Source: Flaccisagitta enflata (taxonomy: Eukaryota > Chaetognatha > Sagittoidea > Aphragmophora). Taken from it: a stretch of DNA of 64,000 bases. Position numbers and translations under genes: made by a program. The stretch lies in assembly GCA_965153355.1 (NCBI GenBank), contig OZ231128.1, positions 15,872,001 to 15,936,000 on the forward strand, given 5' to 3'. Positions 32,877 to 43,265 of this stretch are shown in pieces (positions within the stretch are counted from its first letter, which is position 1; every line of letters starts with the position of its first letter). Under the pieces are notes generated by a model. That model was not told the origin of the DNA, did not search any database, and was given only the letters and a program-made list of their open reading frames with translations.

Positions 32877-35009
32877 TCAGCGTTTAGCTGGCGGTCTGAT
32901 TTTTCCAAGGCCTGGTTCGATTTTTCTTATTCCCAGGCTTGGGAGCGTCTTTTTGCGACGGGATCTGCTGACCGACTTTTTCTGCTGGAGAAGACGCAGG
33001 AGGTGGAGATGCTGCATCGCAATTCGGCGCCAGTCGAAATTTAGGACGCACAGCGGACGAGTTTTGAATTCGACGGCCATAGCCGCCTTTGCGCGCTCCA
33101 CCGCTTCCTCTTTCTTCTTAGCCTTCATCGCACAGGCCTGCTTTTCAAGCTGCTTCTCCAGTTCCACGACTCGCTTATTGCCTTTGACCACCTCATTGTC
33201 CGCAGCCATTGCTGCTCGACGAGCATCGTCTCTCTCCTTTTGGATGTTGCGACGAATCCTCTCGTCTAAGACTTGACGAGCCGCTTCAACTCGTTGACGC
33301 GGCGGAAGCGACGCGAAGAAGTCTTTCGGAAGCCTTGATGCTAAATTCTTCACCACCCCCAATGGAGCATTTGAGGTCAGTAAAGAGGCTTCTCGTAGCA
33401 ATGACTCGGCGATGTGGTGTCCATGCGCAGGATCAAAGGCTGGATCCGACGGGGGAGGCGGGTTCTGCACTTGCTGCAGACCTTGGGCAGACTCGGTTTG
33501 CTGACGAGGCGCTACACCAGCTTTAACAGATGCTGAAGCACCGCCAACTAGTTCGCTTCCTACCGCTGCTTTTGATGGCGGCGAGTGAAAGGAAGACGCT
33601 CCCGTCTGCTGACCAGAGACTTGAGGTTTAACAGCGGACGCCGAAGCACCGCAAGTAGAACCTCCCTTGGTTGCTGCTTTATGCTTCTTCCCAGCTCTCT
33701 TGGTCTTCTTCCCCTTTGCTGCCGCTGCCCCAGGCGCCTGATTCAGCTTCTGGGTTGCTGCCAACGTTGCCGTCGACGAACCGCTTGAAGCTTCTCCTTG
33801 GCCTTTGGGCGTTACTGCTGCAGGGGGCGCGCCTGGAGGCGCTTGAAGGGGGCCTTTGCTTTTGGAATTTGGCCCTTTTTGTTGACTCGGCACGTTGCGC
33901 GTTTGTGGAGTCTTTCCCCGACGTGATCTCTTCGACTGTTGTGAGGGAGTGACGTCACGAGGACCCTGTTGCTGCTGATTTGGGGGATGAACCAATCCAG
34001 GGCGCGATTGACGACTTCCTGATGCTGTAGAGTGAATTGCCGCTGATGTAGCTGCGGCTGCGTCGAGCACAAATACCGCTGGTGGAGTTGCGGAAGCGTC
34101 GACGGAAGTTGCTGCAGATGAATTTGCAGTTGCACCAGGAGGCTTCGGAGCCGCATTCTTCCTCTTCGTCGCCTGGACCATGCGACGAACCTCCTTATCA
34201 TGCTCCCTCCTTCTTTTGTTGCTTTGGATTTTGCGCTCCAGAGTCTCCGAGCCAAGCTCTGTTTGATTAGCCGATGAGCGCATGAGAGTTTGTTTGTTGC
34301 AGCATACCGAAAGTTTTTCAAACTCTTTGAAGAGGAGAGATACTTCGACGTCCGGACTGATGATACGATACCACCAACGCGCCTGCATCCGTTGGTGTTT
34401 CTCTTCCGGCGTCGCAGTGTCCACTTCCGGGTCAATGTCTTTCTCCACCGCCTCCCCATTCACTAACACCTCCTCCTCTGTCTCCATCCCCTCCTCCTCC
34501 ACTCCTGCTCCATCATTGACCGATCTCTCTCTCTCTTCGCCCCCGCTGCGTTGACGTGCAGCTGCAGACGCTTGATCACGAGACGCTGGGCGACCGAAAT
34601 CAAGGCAGAATTGGCGAGGCGATGGGGGCAAATCCGATGATGATGACGCCGCCGCAGAAGTGATGGATAAGTCCGTCGGCGGCCGATTGATCGAGATCCG
34701 CCTCGAACCTCCATCTTTGATGACCACCAATGGAGGAAGCGACGCGGGATCAACGGCGTTGGATGGCTGTTGACGATTTACCAACGCATCATCTTGTTGA
34801 CGCTTTTTATTCGCCATTTTTGCGTCTACGACGGAACGAAGGTCGCCATTGAAGGCTGCCAACGCGACAGCCTCCTCCTCCGCCCCGAACGACGTCGTGG
34901 ATGCAGATCCTTCTCGAGTCGAGCCGTCGTTGAAGAGTCGATGAAGATCCAAGGATCCGTACGACGTCGACACGTCGGCTTCTGCCTCGAGACGCTGCTG
35001 ACGGGACAT
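32877..35009 (-). CDS. BEL/Pao third reading frame (ORF3), function unknown
   Basis: An uninterrupted frame of 804 codons (open from 35291) lies downstream of pol. The Met at codon 95 (35009) is the likelier start, because the preceding 94 codons read like untranslated sequence. The predicted 710-aa protein is acidic near residues 160-200 (Glu-rich). It then has basic Lys/Arg clusters (e.g. a KRSRRGK-type stretch) compatible with nuclear targeting or nucleic-acid binding, a long Ala/Pro/Gln/Ser-rich middle, and a C-terminal Arg/Glu/Ala/Lys-rich segment likely to form a coiled coil. No signal peptide, transmembrane segment or cysteine pattern of an envelope protein is visible. It occupies the env position but does not look like env. 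It is intact while gag is broken. It may be a captured gene, an accessory protein, or gag-related; no family recognised. Confidence 0.65.
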   Translation of the reverse strand: MSRQQRLEAEADVSTSYGSLDLHRLFNDGSTREGSASTTSFGAEEEAVALAAFNGDLRSVVDAKMANKKRQQDDALVNRQQPSNAVDPASLPPLVVIKDGGSRRISINRPPTDLSITSAAASSSSDLPPSPRQFCLDFGRPASRDQASAAARQRSGGEERERSVNDGAGVEEEGMETEEEVLVNGEAVEKDIDPEVDTATPEEKHQRMQARWWYRIISPDVEVSLLFKEFEKLSVCCNKQTLMRSSANQTELGSETLERKIQSNKRRREHDKEVRRMVQATKRKNAAPKPPGATANSSAATSVDASATPPAVFVLDAAAATSAAIHSTASGSRQSRPGLVHPPNQQQQGPRDVTPSQQSKRSRRGKTPQTRNVPSQQKGPNSKSKGPLQAPPGAPPAAVTPKGQGEASSGSSTATLAATQKLNQAPGAAAAKGKKTKRAGKKHKAATKGGSTCGASASAVKPQVSGQQTGASSFHSPPSKAAVGSELVGGASASVKAGVAPRQQTESAQGLQQVQNPPPPSDPAFDPAHGHHIAESLLREASLLTSNAPLGVVKNLASRLPKDFFASLPPRQRVEAARQVLDERIRRNIQKERDDARRAAMAADNEVVKGNKRVVELEKQLEKQACAMKAKKKEEAVERAKAAMAVEFKTRPLCVLNFDWRRIAMQHLHLLRLLQQKKSVSRSRRKKTLPSLGIRKIEPGLGKIRPPAKR

Positions 35010-35359
35010 CTTGACTCCGACGAGCGACTTCAAGATGCGAACTGACTTCGTAGATGGAATGACGTCGTCAGCGGAAGCTTTGAAATGTTCGTATTTGAGA
35101 ACTGATAATGGTAAGAACGGATTTGGCACAATAATATGTACATATAGACAGAGCGAATGAATCAGTGTTTGATGTGTAAGTGGAAATGGACAACATAATT
35201 GACAAGAGGAAAGATGAAAGCATGGATAATCAGAACCAAATATGAATAATAACAACTCTTTGTAAATATAACAAGTCAGAGTTTCAATCACTCATATCTA
35301 TAGTTACTAATGGACAGGCCCATGCGCCTTTTTCTCTCTCTCTCAAAACTTAGCGTTTT

Positions 35360-38300
35360 TTATGAGTCCAATTCCAGCCGCACGAGCTTCGTGCGGTCTT
35401 TCGTCACGATCTTTCCATCTTGGCGCCGGATGTGAGCCCTCCGGACATGGGCTGACGAACCCTCGACGCCCATGACACGTCCTAAACTCCAATTGTGACG
35501 AGGCAGCGTTTCGTCCATGACGATGACCATGTCATCCACCGCAAAGTCTTTCTCGGATCTCGACCATTTGCTTCGCGCGTGAAGAAGCGACAAATATTCG
35601 ACCCTCCACGATTTCCAAAATGCATCCACACGCGATTGCGCACGCCTCCATTGAACCTTCGCAGAGTCGGCGTCAGAGTTGACGCCTTGTTGCACCAGAT
35701 CCAGAGGGGCGTGACCGGATGTCGATGGATTGAGGATATGATTCGGTGTAAGGGCCTCAGAGTCATTTGGATCATCGCTGAGCGCTGTTAGAGGACGACG
35801 ATTGAGAATTCCTTCAACTTCGACAACGGCAGTGTTGAAGGCGTCGACGTGGAGGATGGCGCCAGTCGAGATGGAAGCAAGATGGCGCTTAAAGAGAGCG
35901 ACGATTCTCTCCCACACCCCTCCATAGTGGGGTGTTCTCGGCGTGATGAAATCCCACCGAAGGCCGCGCCGCTGCAATTCGGGAGTTGACGAGCGGTTCC
36001 AAGCTTCCATCTCCTTCTTGAGGATATTATTGGCGCCTACTAGATTCGTCCCGCAATCTGATGTGAAACGGCGGATTCCTGGGCGCCTTGCTGCAAAGCG
36101 GATGATTGCATTTACCATCGCATCGGCTGACATGTTGAAGAGCAATTCCACATGGACGGCGCGTGACACGAAACAGGTGAACACTGCGATCCACACCTTG
36201 TGATCAGCACGCCCGTTCATCTTAACTAGGAAGTGCCCCATGACATCCAATCCAGTCTCTGCAAAGACAGGTGCAGGATTGACGCGATTTGATGGGAGAT
36301 TGGCCATTTGCTGATTTGCGTTCTTTTTAAAGTTCTTCTGGCATCTGAAGCACGTGTTGACGACGCTCTTGACAGCCTGAAGACCTTTTGTAATCCACAC
36401 AAATTGGCGTAATTGGCACAATGTATGCTTTGCACCCGCGTGAAAATCATTGTGATGATAATGGCGAATCAATGATTTCACATTCTCGTCTTTTGGCGGC
36501 AGGATGAAGGGAAATTTAGCGTCATGTGCGATGTCGGCGTTTTCCAATCGACTGCCGACGCGAATGATACCGTCGTCGTCGACGAAAGGATTCAATTTCC
36601 GCATCTCTTTATTTTTTATGATGAAGTCATGACGGCTTTCTGGTTTGAAGACTTTTCCCAACTCCAATTGTTCGAAGACGTCTGAATAATGATGCCGCTG
36701 CATTGACTTGACGAGCTGTTTGCGCGCCTCCTCCAAAACGTCTTGCGTCACTTCCGGTTTAGGAAGGAGATCCCTTGCTGCTCGTGTCTTCGCCCTTGGA
36801 TACGCTCTCCACCTTTTGGCTGCGATAAGAACCATGCCGATGATCCGCAATTTATGCATCCATTTTCCCCGAGAAGCTGCTGCAAGAAGTATCGCGTCAG
36901 CCACTTGTTTCTTTTCACTTTCAGCCACATACAATGCGGCGACTTGTGCAGAAATAGGGCACGTCGCGATGTTCGTCTTTGGCCATTGATCTTCGGGAAG
37001 ACGCAAAAATGCAGGACCGTGATGGAATTGACGCCATTTTTCGGCTTCATGGGCCTGGATGCCTCTGCTGCAGTGGTCCGCCGGGTTGTTTGACGAATCA
37101 ACCCAGCGCCACTGTTGAGGATCAGACCCGCTATGGATCTTGGAGAGACGATTGGCGAAAAATACAGGCCTCGGTTTCGCCGGATTGTAAATCATCTTCA
37201 GTGCAGATTCAGAATCAGACCAAAATCTGACGACGAGATTGTCCAATTCGATGGTCCTTCCGACGAAGCGTTTGAGCTGCACTGCTTTTTCTGCGGATAC
37301 AATCTCGACGCGTGGAACGCTGTTGTGATGAGAAGCACGTTTGGGATTAAGTGGAATGACGTGGGATTTGGAGGCGATGAACGAAATGTGAACGCCTCCA
37401 TCTCGATTGACTTGACGTCGATATGCAACTGCTCCATATCCGCCTTTTGGAGCCGCATCGCAAAAGATCTCAATTGTTATTTCCGCAATGTCACTATTGT
37501 CGACGCCGCCATTCCACCAGCGTTCAATTCGGTATTGTTGTAGAAGAGGCCAAGATGAAGTGTAGCGGAAGAAGGATTCCTCGACGCTCTCTTCCAAGGG
37601 CGAATCCCATCCCACTTCCTGTGGACGACAGAGTTGAAGATGTCGTCTGCCGATGTATGCGCTTGGGCTCCAAAATCCCAATGGATCATAAAGTTTAGCT
37701 TGCATGGAGACCAATTGACGAGGTGTTTTTGCTCTAAGAGTTTTGAATTCCTCGTCGCAGATGAAGATGAAGACGTCTTCCGCCGGAAGCCATGAGACGC
37801 CCAACACCTTCGTCGGCGCATCATCTTGCTTATCTGAGATGGGAATTGGCACGTTCGGATCTCCATCCATCAATTGCCGCGCATTACTTTTCCACTTCAC
37901 AAGATCCATCCCGCCTTCAGCCATCGCCGCCACTGCATCCACCTTCAACTGCAGTGCTTCGTCGACCGAATCCCCACCCCCACTTCCGTCGTCGACGTAG
38001 AAGCCGAAACGAATAAGATCGTAGACATTGTAGGGGTATTTGGGCCGGATTACTTCAGCATGCTTTCTGACGGTGAAAGACGTGACGAATGAGCTGGATT
38101 GGCTGCCGAAGACATGTGATAAGAACAGATTCAAAATGGCTTCTCGTAGAGTACGGTCTTTGAACCAAAAGAATCTGAACAGATCAGCGTCGTCAGGATG
38201 GACGCGGATCTGGTGGAAGAACGCCTTTATGTCACACATAAAGGCGATCTTCCACTGACGAAAACGCATGAGGATGTCCATTAAGCTATTCATCAAATTT

Positions 38301-39412
38301 GGACCTCCGACGAGCAAATCATTGAGTGAGATCCCGTCGGTCGCCGCACGCGCATCGTGACATACGCGCGTTTTTCCGCGCAGTTCAACAATATGAAGCG
38401 GCAAGTACCAGCGCGGTTTCTCAATGCCGTCGTCGTCGTCGACGTTATCAATCTCAATCGCCACTCCCGTCTCGTAAAACTTCTCGATTTCACGGAAGAC
38501 TCTTTCTTTGAAGGCTGGATCACGCTTGAAGCGAAAACGTTGGTTACCGAGTCGCTTCATCGCAGTTGGTCGTGATTTCACTCTTCTCAGAATCTCCATG
38601 ATTTTCTCGTGATGAAATTTCCATGTGACGGGAGCAAAGTACTTTTTCACAATTGGGCAAAAATATGTCTTTTCCTCTAACGTTTTGCACGCTCTGACAT
38701 TTTCAAGGGAATCACCCATCTCCTCTTGCGAGACGATTGACGATGCAAAGTCATGGTAGAAGATGCGGTCAATGTTGCTGTTGAGGACGCGATTGTCGAG
38801 GATGCGATCGATGTTATCGTTGAGGACGCGGTCATCCGTCGCGATAGCGTTGATCGACGCAATATCTCGTCCTCTCTTGCCCGTTTTTCCACATACAGTC
38901 CAACCGAATAGACATCTGAAGCAAGTCAAAGATCCTGAAGGCCCTCGACGGATTTCTTGAGCGACGGCGGCATCCGCATGCGCCGCTCCGATGATCATCA
39001 TCACACCGCCTTCAGCTTCTGGAAATTTTATGCCTTCGATGTGAGGTTGGTCAGATAGGTCGCGGAGAAAAGGAGGAATGTCGCGTTCACTCGTTAACAA
39101 ATCACCCACCAATGCGTCGTTGACGTCGACGACGTATTCTTCGTCGACCGATTGCATAGTGAATGATGCGATGAAACGATCCTCAACAATATGACTTCCC
39201 ACAGTAATCACCGTCATTTGCACTGTTTTTGTTGGAATCAGAAGACTGCGAATGACATTGGTACTGATCACGCCGCGATCAGCGCCTGAGTCGATCATAG
39301 CGTAAATCGTCCTCTGCGCACCCGAAGAATTGTTTATGATAGTCACTGGAACAATCGGACGGACAACGTCGTCGAATGAAGAGACGGACCGCGACGTTGC
39401 CGTCGCCGCCAG
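35360..39412 (-). CDS. pol: BEL/Pao pol polyprotein (PR-RT-RH-IN)
   Basis: Open for 1328 codons from an ATG at 39346, and open back to the in-frame TGA at 39413-39415. Residues from that ATG: protease with Asp-Ser-Gly at 19-21 and a Leu-Phe-Gly-Trp block near 146-149; RT about 270-540 with motif A Asp372 and Tyr-Val-Asp-Asp at 450-453; RNase H about 625-760 with Asp630, Asp711 and Asp757; integrase zinc domain with His near 961-969 and Cys999/Cys1002; integrase core with Asp1034, Asp1097 and Glu1146; C-terminal DUF5641-like domain about 1225-1325. All catalytic positions checked are present, so pol looks potentially functional. It shares its frame with the gag nucleocapsid, from which it is separated only by the TGA. 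Confidence 0.93.
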   Translation of the reverse strand: MAATATSRSVSSFDDVVRPIVPVTIINNSSGAQRTIYAMIDSGADRGVISTNVIRSLLIPTKTVQMTVITVGSHIVEDRFIASFTMQSVDEEYVVDVNDALVGDLLTSERDIPPFLRDLSDQPHIEGIKFPEAEGGVMMIIGAAHADAAVAQEIRRGPSGSLTCFRCLFGWTVCGKTGKRGRDIASINAIATDDRVLNDNIDRILDNRVLNSNIDRIFYHDFASSIVSQEEMGDSLENVRACKTLEEKTYFCPIVKKYFAPVTWKFHHEKIMEILRRVKSRPTAMKRLGNQRFRFKRDPAFKERVFREIEKFYETGVAIEIDNVDDDDGIEKPRWYLPLHIVELRGKTRVCHDARAATDGISLNDLLVGGPNLMNSLMDILMRFRQWKIAFMCDIKAFFHQIRVHPDDADLFRFFWFKDRTLREAILNLFLSHVFGSQSSSFVTSFTVRKHAEVIRPKYPYNVYDLIRFGFYVDDGSGGGDSVDEALQLKVDAVAAMAEGGMDLVKWKSNARQLMDGDPNVPIPISDKQDDAPTKVLGVSWLPAEDVFIFICDEEFKTLRAKTPRQLVSMQAKLYDPLGFWSPSAYIGRRHLQLCRPQEVGWDSPLEESVEESFFRYTSSWPLLQQYRIERWWNGGVDNSDIAEITIEIFCDAAPKGGYGAVAYRRQVNRDGGVHISFIASKSHVIPLNPKRASHHNSVPRVEIVSAEKAVQLKRFVGRTIELDNLVVRFWSDSESALKMIYNPAKPRPVFFANRLSKIHSGSDPQQWRWVDSSNNPADHCSRGIQAHEAEKWRQFHHGPAFLRLPEDQWPKTNIATCPISAQVAALYVAESEKKQVADAILLAAASRGKWMHKLRIIGMVLIAAKRWRAYPRAKTRAARDLLPKPEVTQDVLEEARKQLVKSMQRHHYSDVFEQLELGKVFKPESRHDFIIKNKEMRKLNPFVDDDGIIRVGSRLENADIAHDAKFPFILPPKDENVKSLIRHYHHNDFHAGAKHTLCQLRQFVWITKGLQAVKSVVNTCFRCQKNFKKNANQQMANLPSNRVNPAPVFAETGLDVMGHFLVKMNGRADHKVWIAVFTCFVSRAVHVELLFNMSADAMVNAIIRFAARRPGIRRFTSDCGTNLVGANNILKKEMEAWNRSSTPELQRRGLRWDFITPRTPHYGGVWERIVALFKRHLASISTGAILHVDAFNTAVVEVEGILNRRPLTALSDDPNDSEALTPNHILNPSTSGHAPLDLVQQGVNSDADSAKVQWRRAQSRVDAFWKSWRVEYLSLLHARSKWSRSEKDFAVDDMVIVMDETLPRHNWSLGRVMGVEGSSAHVRRAHIRRQDGKIVTKDRTKLVRLELDS

Positions 39413-39808
39413 TCATGCCGTGACGTTAGAAGAGATCACCTCCGTAGGATTGGCTGCCTCCGCCGTCGACGGAGCTGTTGGTGCTGCTGCAGCCGCATCC
39501 TCTGACTTTTTGAAGGGAGCCAGCGGTACTTTATTTCCCTGCTTATTTTCTCCTTTCTTCTCTTCCTTTTCTTCTCTCTTGTAGGTGCGCCCGTGGAGAA
39601 TCGTTGCGTGCCGCTTCTTGCAGGTTTGGCAAGTCGGTCTGTTCGCGCATCCTTTGGCGTTGTGTCCTGGCGCGAGACAGTGGAAGCAAAGACGACGAGA
39701 CATGATCTTTTGGACTCTCGCGTCCACTTCCAACTCTAACAGCTGATGACATTCTTCTGTTTGATGCATTCCACTGCAGACGTTGCAGCGGTCCGTCGAC
39801 TGCGTCTT
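39413..39808 (-). CDS. gag: Gag nucleocapsid (zinc-knuckle) segment
   Basis: Open between an in-frame TAA (39809-39811) and an in-frame TGA (39413-39415). It carries a CX2CX3HX4C block, then a classical CX2CX4HX4C knuckle (Cys-Phe-His-Cys...Gly-His...Cys), then a Cys-X2-Cys-X3-His-X4-His block typical of BEL/Pao gag, then a Lys/Glu-rich linker and an Ala-rich tail. Binds RNA in packaging. Same frame as the capsid-like segment upstream and pol downstream. Confidence 0.85.
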   Translation of the reverse strand, partial: KTQSTDRCNVCSGMHQTEECHQLLELEVDARVQKIMSRRLCFHCLAPGHNAKGCANRPTCQTCKKRHATILHGRTYKREEKEEKKGENKQGNKVPLAPFKKSEDAAAAAPTAPSTAEAANPTEVISSNVTA

Positions 39809-40952
39809 TTACTTGCCATTGGTCAAAGCATCTTCATATGATGATGGCGCTTCTTTCTCTGTAGTTGCGACTGCTGCCACTGATGCTGTTTTGCAGCTTG
39901 CGCCTTTGTTGCGCTGAATCACCGCCCATGTCTCGATCATATTGACCAAGTTGTCGAATGAAAATAATTGTCCATTTTGGGCTGCTTCATGTTGCTTTTC
40001 CCAGAATTTATCTGCAAGATGAGGGACCCTCTTGTTGAGGATCTCCTGCAGCAGCTCGTCACGATAGCATTGTTGCACTTCTCCACAGGTCCTCGCAATC
40101 TTCTTTGCCTTTTGCAACCTTGCAGACAAATTGAAATGCCTTGCATGGTCGGCCGACTGGATCTTCGCCTCCGCGACGATTTCGTTGAACAGCGCCGCAA
40201 TGTTGCAGCGCCTTGCCATGAAGACGACGTCCATTTTTGCGAAGGCGCTCGTCAATCTCCTCTTGCTGTCGCTTCAGTTGCATCAATCGTCGCAGTTTCA
40301 TGATCTCTTTTGCCGGACCAGCAAACCACTTAGGCAATTCCAATAAGATGTCCATTTGCGTCAAGCCCTCATGCTTCTCAGCATCTTTGAACTTCCTCTT
40401 CCACATCATAAAGTCGGTGGATGAAAGCTCCTGCAGAGGCTTCTCAGGTCTTGCTCTCTCCAACGCTTTGAGGCCGACCTCCCTTGCTCGCATGAGATCA
40501 TTGTACGTCGCTCTTTCCAAAAACCTGTCCAGAGCCGGATTGTTGGGCATCTGAACATGGACTTCCGGTTGACGGGCTACTTGATGATGCTCCACTTGAT
40601 GATACGCTGGGGGTTGTTGGATGAAGGCGTATTGACCCCCGACTTTTACCGGAGATCTCTTCTTGGTGGTTTTTACACTCCACCCAACTTCCTCTTGCTG
40701 ATTCACTTGTTGTTGACGATCATCTTGATGGAATCTGGGAGCATCAAAATCTTGGCGGACGTACTGTCGCTGTTGTTGTTCTTCTTTTCGTTGTCTCTCT
40801 TCTGCTCTCGCTGCGGCAAGGTCAAAGTCTCTCTGCTGAATCTGCATCTTCAAACTATCCACTTCTTGCTGCAAACGTTGATTCTGCTGGATGACTTCCG
40901 CTTGAGGCGTTGCTAGAGGCGCTTGCGCTACTTTCGGCGCCTTTGGCTGCAA
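39809..40952 (-). pseudogene. gag: Gag capsid-like segment with a frameshift
   Basis: Two overlapping open frames: 40952 to about 40245, then 40255 to 39809. The switch falls in a five-A run (CGCAAAAATGG on the coding strand). A one-base change there would make one frame through a region with a Trp-Lys-Arg-Lys-Phe block and an alpha-helical Ala/Glu/Leu pattern expected of a BEL/Pao capsid. The first part is Gln/Arg-rich with coiled-coil character. Ends at TAA 39809-39811. Confidence 0.7.
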
Positions 40953-43201
40953 TCCACTCGTTGTCTTCTTGGGAGCGACTTTTTTCTTTCTTTATCTTGC
41001 AGCTGCTGTGCCAACTTCGCGCCAGCGGCCTCTTGCTTCTGCCTCCTGCGCATCGCCTCCGTCGCATCACCTCCGCTTCCGGCTGTGTTGAAGACCTTTT
41101 CCTCTTGACGGAGAAGACCAGTCTCCCTTCTAGCAGAACCAATCTGCTTCTCGAAGATCACTTCCGGTGCGGTAGGGAGAATCGTTGCCGCTGGGGTTTG
41201 ATGATGCTGATCCTGATGCTGTTGCTGTTGTTGAAGCCGTTGCTGCTGCCACTGTTGATGTTGAAGCTGCTGTTGCTGGTCAGGACGCTGTTGCTGTTCA
41301 TTCTGCTGCTGCAGTTGACGCTGACGCTGTCCTTGCTGCTGCTGCTGCTCCAACTTTTGCTGCTGCTGCATCGGCTGCTTGACGGACGTTTCCGCTGACT
41401 GCACATGACGTTGCTGTATGTCCGAATTGAACAATCCCGGATTGAAATTTTTGAAGATAGATCGACGGTCTTTTGGCGGATGCTGCGGCTGCTGCTGGTC
41501 CAGCTCAGACAGTTGTCTAAGCTTCACATCCCGCTGCTCTAAAGCTCCACCAATGCCGCCGTCGTTCAGGCTATTCCAGTGCTTTCGTTGCATTTCTGCC
41601 GCATTATTGAATACTCCTGCTCTTCTATCTTCATCTCGTTGCTGCTGCTGGCGAAAGTTACACATTCTGTCATATAACTCTTTGTCTTCTTGTGATGAGC
41701 TTAGCTGTTGGAATCCCAATGGCACCGCGATCGGCGCCTTGGAGGTTGTTGCTGCACCACCACCTTCACCTTCAGCCATCATGCGCAGACGTTGATCTGC
41801 AAGGCGTTGTTGTCTCTCTTCTTCTGTCTCTCACTGACGCTCATGCTTTCTTGACAAGATGGTTGTTTGAAGCTGGAGGATTCACTCACCGCTGGGATTG
41901 GGCGGCGGAAGGTTGCTGTTGCTGCTGCTGTTGCTGTTGCGCATTTTCTCCTGCATCGTTTTGCCGCTGTTGTTGTTGTTCGTGCGGCTGCATTGCCGTT
42001 TGGTGTTGTCGATAGCTCTGTTGTTGTTGTTGCTGTTGTTGTTGCTGTTGGTCGTATTGTTGTTGTTGTTGAGCGCCGGCTGCAGGATCTTGTTGACAAA
42101 ATTGCTGGAGCTGGTTGCAACTGCTGCTGCTGCAACAGCTCTTGTTGCTGCTGTTGAGCCGTCGCTTGCTCTGCTGCTCCTGTGGTCGGTGGAGTTGACG
42201 CTGCTGTTGGAGTTGCTGCTGCTGCTGCGATTGATGCTGTTGTTGCTTCCTGCTGCTGTCGCTGCTCCTCCTCCCGTTGTTGCTGCTGCATATCGTCAAT
42301 CAGCCGACGTCCTTGTCGCATTTCCTCCTCCAACTGCCTGCCCCATCTGTCTCTCTCAGCACTCCTGTTGACGAAGCGTCGCCTCGCCCTCTCCTGCTGC
42401 GTCAATCCGTTGATGATCCCGCGGCCTCTTGCGAGAGCATCGGCGCCGTCGAGATCCGCAAGCATGTCGTCAGCTTGTTCCATCGGAGACGCACGCGCAG
42501 GTTCAATTTCCCGAGACCAAAATCTGATACCCATTGATTGACGGCATCTCCTTTGATCAAGGCAGATTTTAAAAATTGGCCGCCATTGAGATTGCGCACC
42601 ATGTCGTGCCGGGCCGGAAGTGGTAGATACTCGGATCCGTCGGGCTTTGGCGAAGACGTTCGCATCCTTGGAGTCGGAGCGCCGGTAACATTGTCACGGG
42701 CGGCGTGAGTGTCAGTTGGGAGACTGTTCCATGAGAATTCGTTGACGGGCCTTTTGCGATTCCCAATGTCATTGTGCACTGCGTTCACGATGTCAGCGTT
42801 GGAAGGAAAACCCTCCGGATAGTTTTCACGATCAAAGAAACGCATGGAGTCCCATTCATACCGGATTCGACGCAAAGTAGACGCTCCGCGAATCGAAGAG
42901 GGTCGCCGGGCATCGAGTCGAGCGCCATTTGCCTTGCATACGACATGAAGTCGTAGACCATATCCCGAAGGTCGTGTCGAGCGCCATCTGACTCACAGGT
43001 GGCGTCTTCGAAGTCATTTGCTCCTTCGGTGCAAGTAGAAACGGCGTCGAAAAGGCGCCGGCATCCTTCCATTTCCGCAGTGATGTCGTTCCTCATTGCG
43101 CGCAAACGATTCGACCTCGGACACTGATTCAAACCGAAGTGAGATACCCGAGATGACGTTGAAGCGGTCGAGACGGTGTCGTCGTTGCGCGCGGCTGCCA
43201 T
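40953..43201 (-). pseudogene. gag: Gag N-terminal and Gln-rich segment, several frameshifts
   Basis: Starts at an ATG 64 bp inside the 5' LTR (43201). Overlapping open frames succeed each other: 43201-42785, 42875 to about 42520, 42534 to about 42200, a poly-Gln frame near 42299-41886, 41782-40990. Junctions lie in short indel-prone runs, e.g. an A/G-rich tract near 40985. The first 230 residues are ordinary, non-repetitive sequence; the next 400 are dominated by Gln repeats encoded by mixed CAG/CAA. The net shifts cancel, so the first and last frames agree. Decay, assembly indels, or both are possible. Confidence 0.65.
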
Positions 43202-43265
43202 TGTCCAATTTCGTTTTCGGAGGTCGAAGACGGAAAGAATCGAGTCGTTTTTTAAATTGTTGAAA

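Noticed and set aside
33585-34554. Plus-strand open frames opposite the BEL/Pao third frame
   Set aside because: Mirror frames of a GC-rich coding strand; no start context or family resemblance.
32877-35291. ORF3 as an envelope gene
   Set aside because: No signal peptide, transmembrane helix or cysteine pattern; composition is low-complexity and charged.
40910-42371. Plus-strand Leu/Ala-rich frames opposite gag
   Set aside because: Complement of glutamine-repeat codons (CAG/CAA reads as CTG/TTG).
43220-43265. Primer-binding site after the 5' LTR
   Set aside because: The sequence following the LTR does not match a tRNA 3' end that I can recognise.
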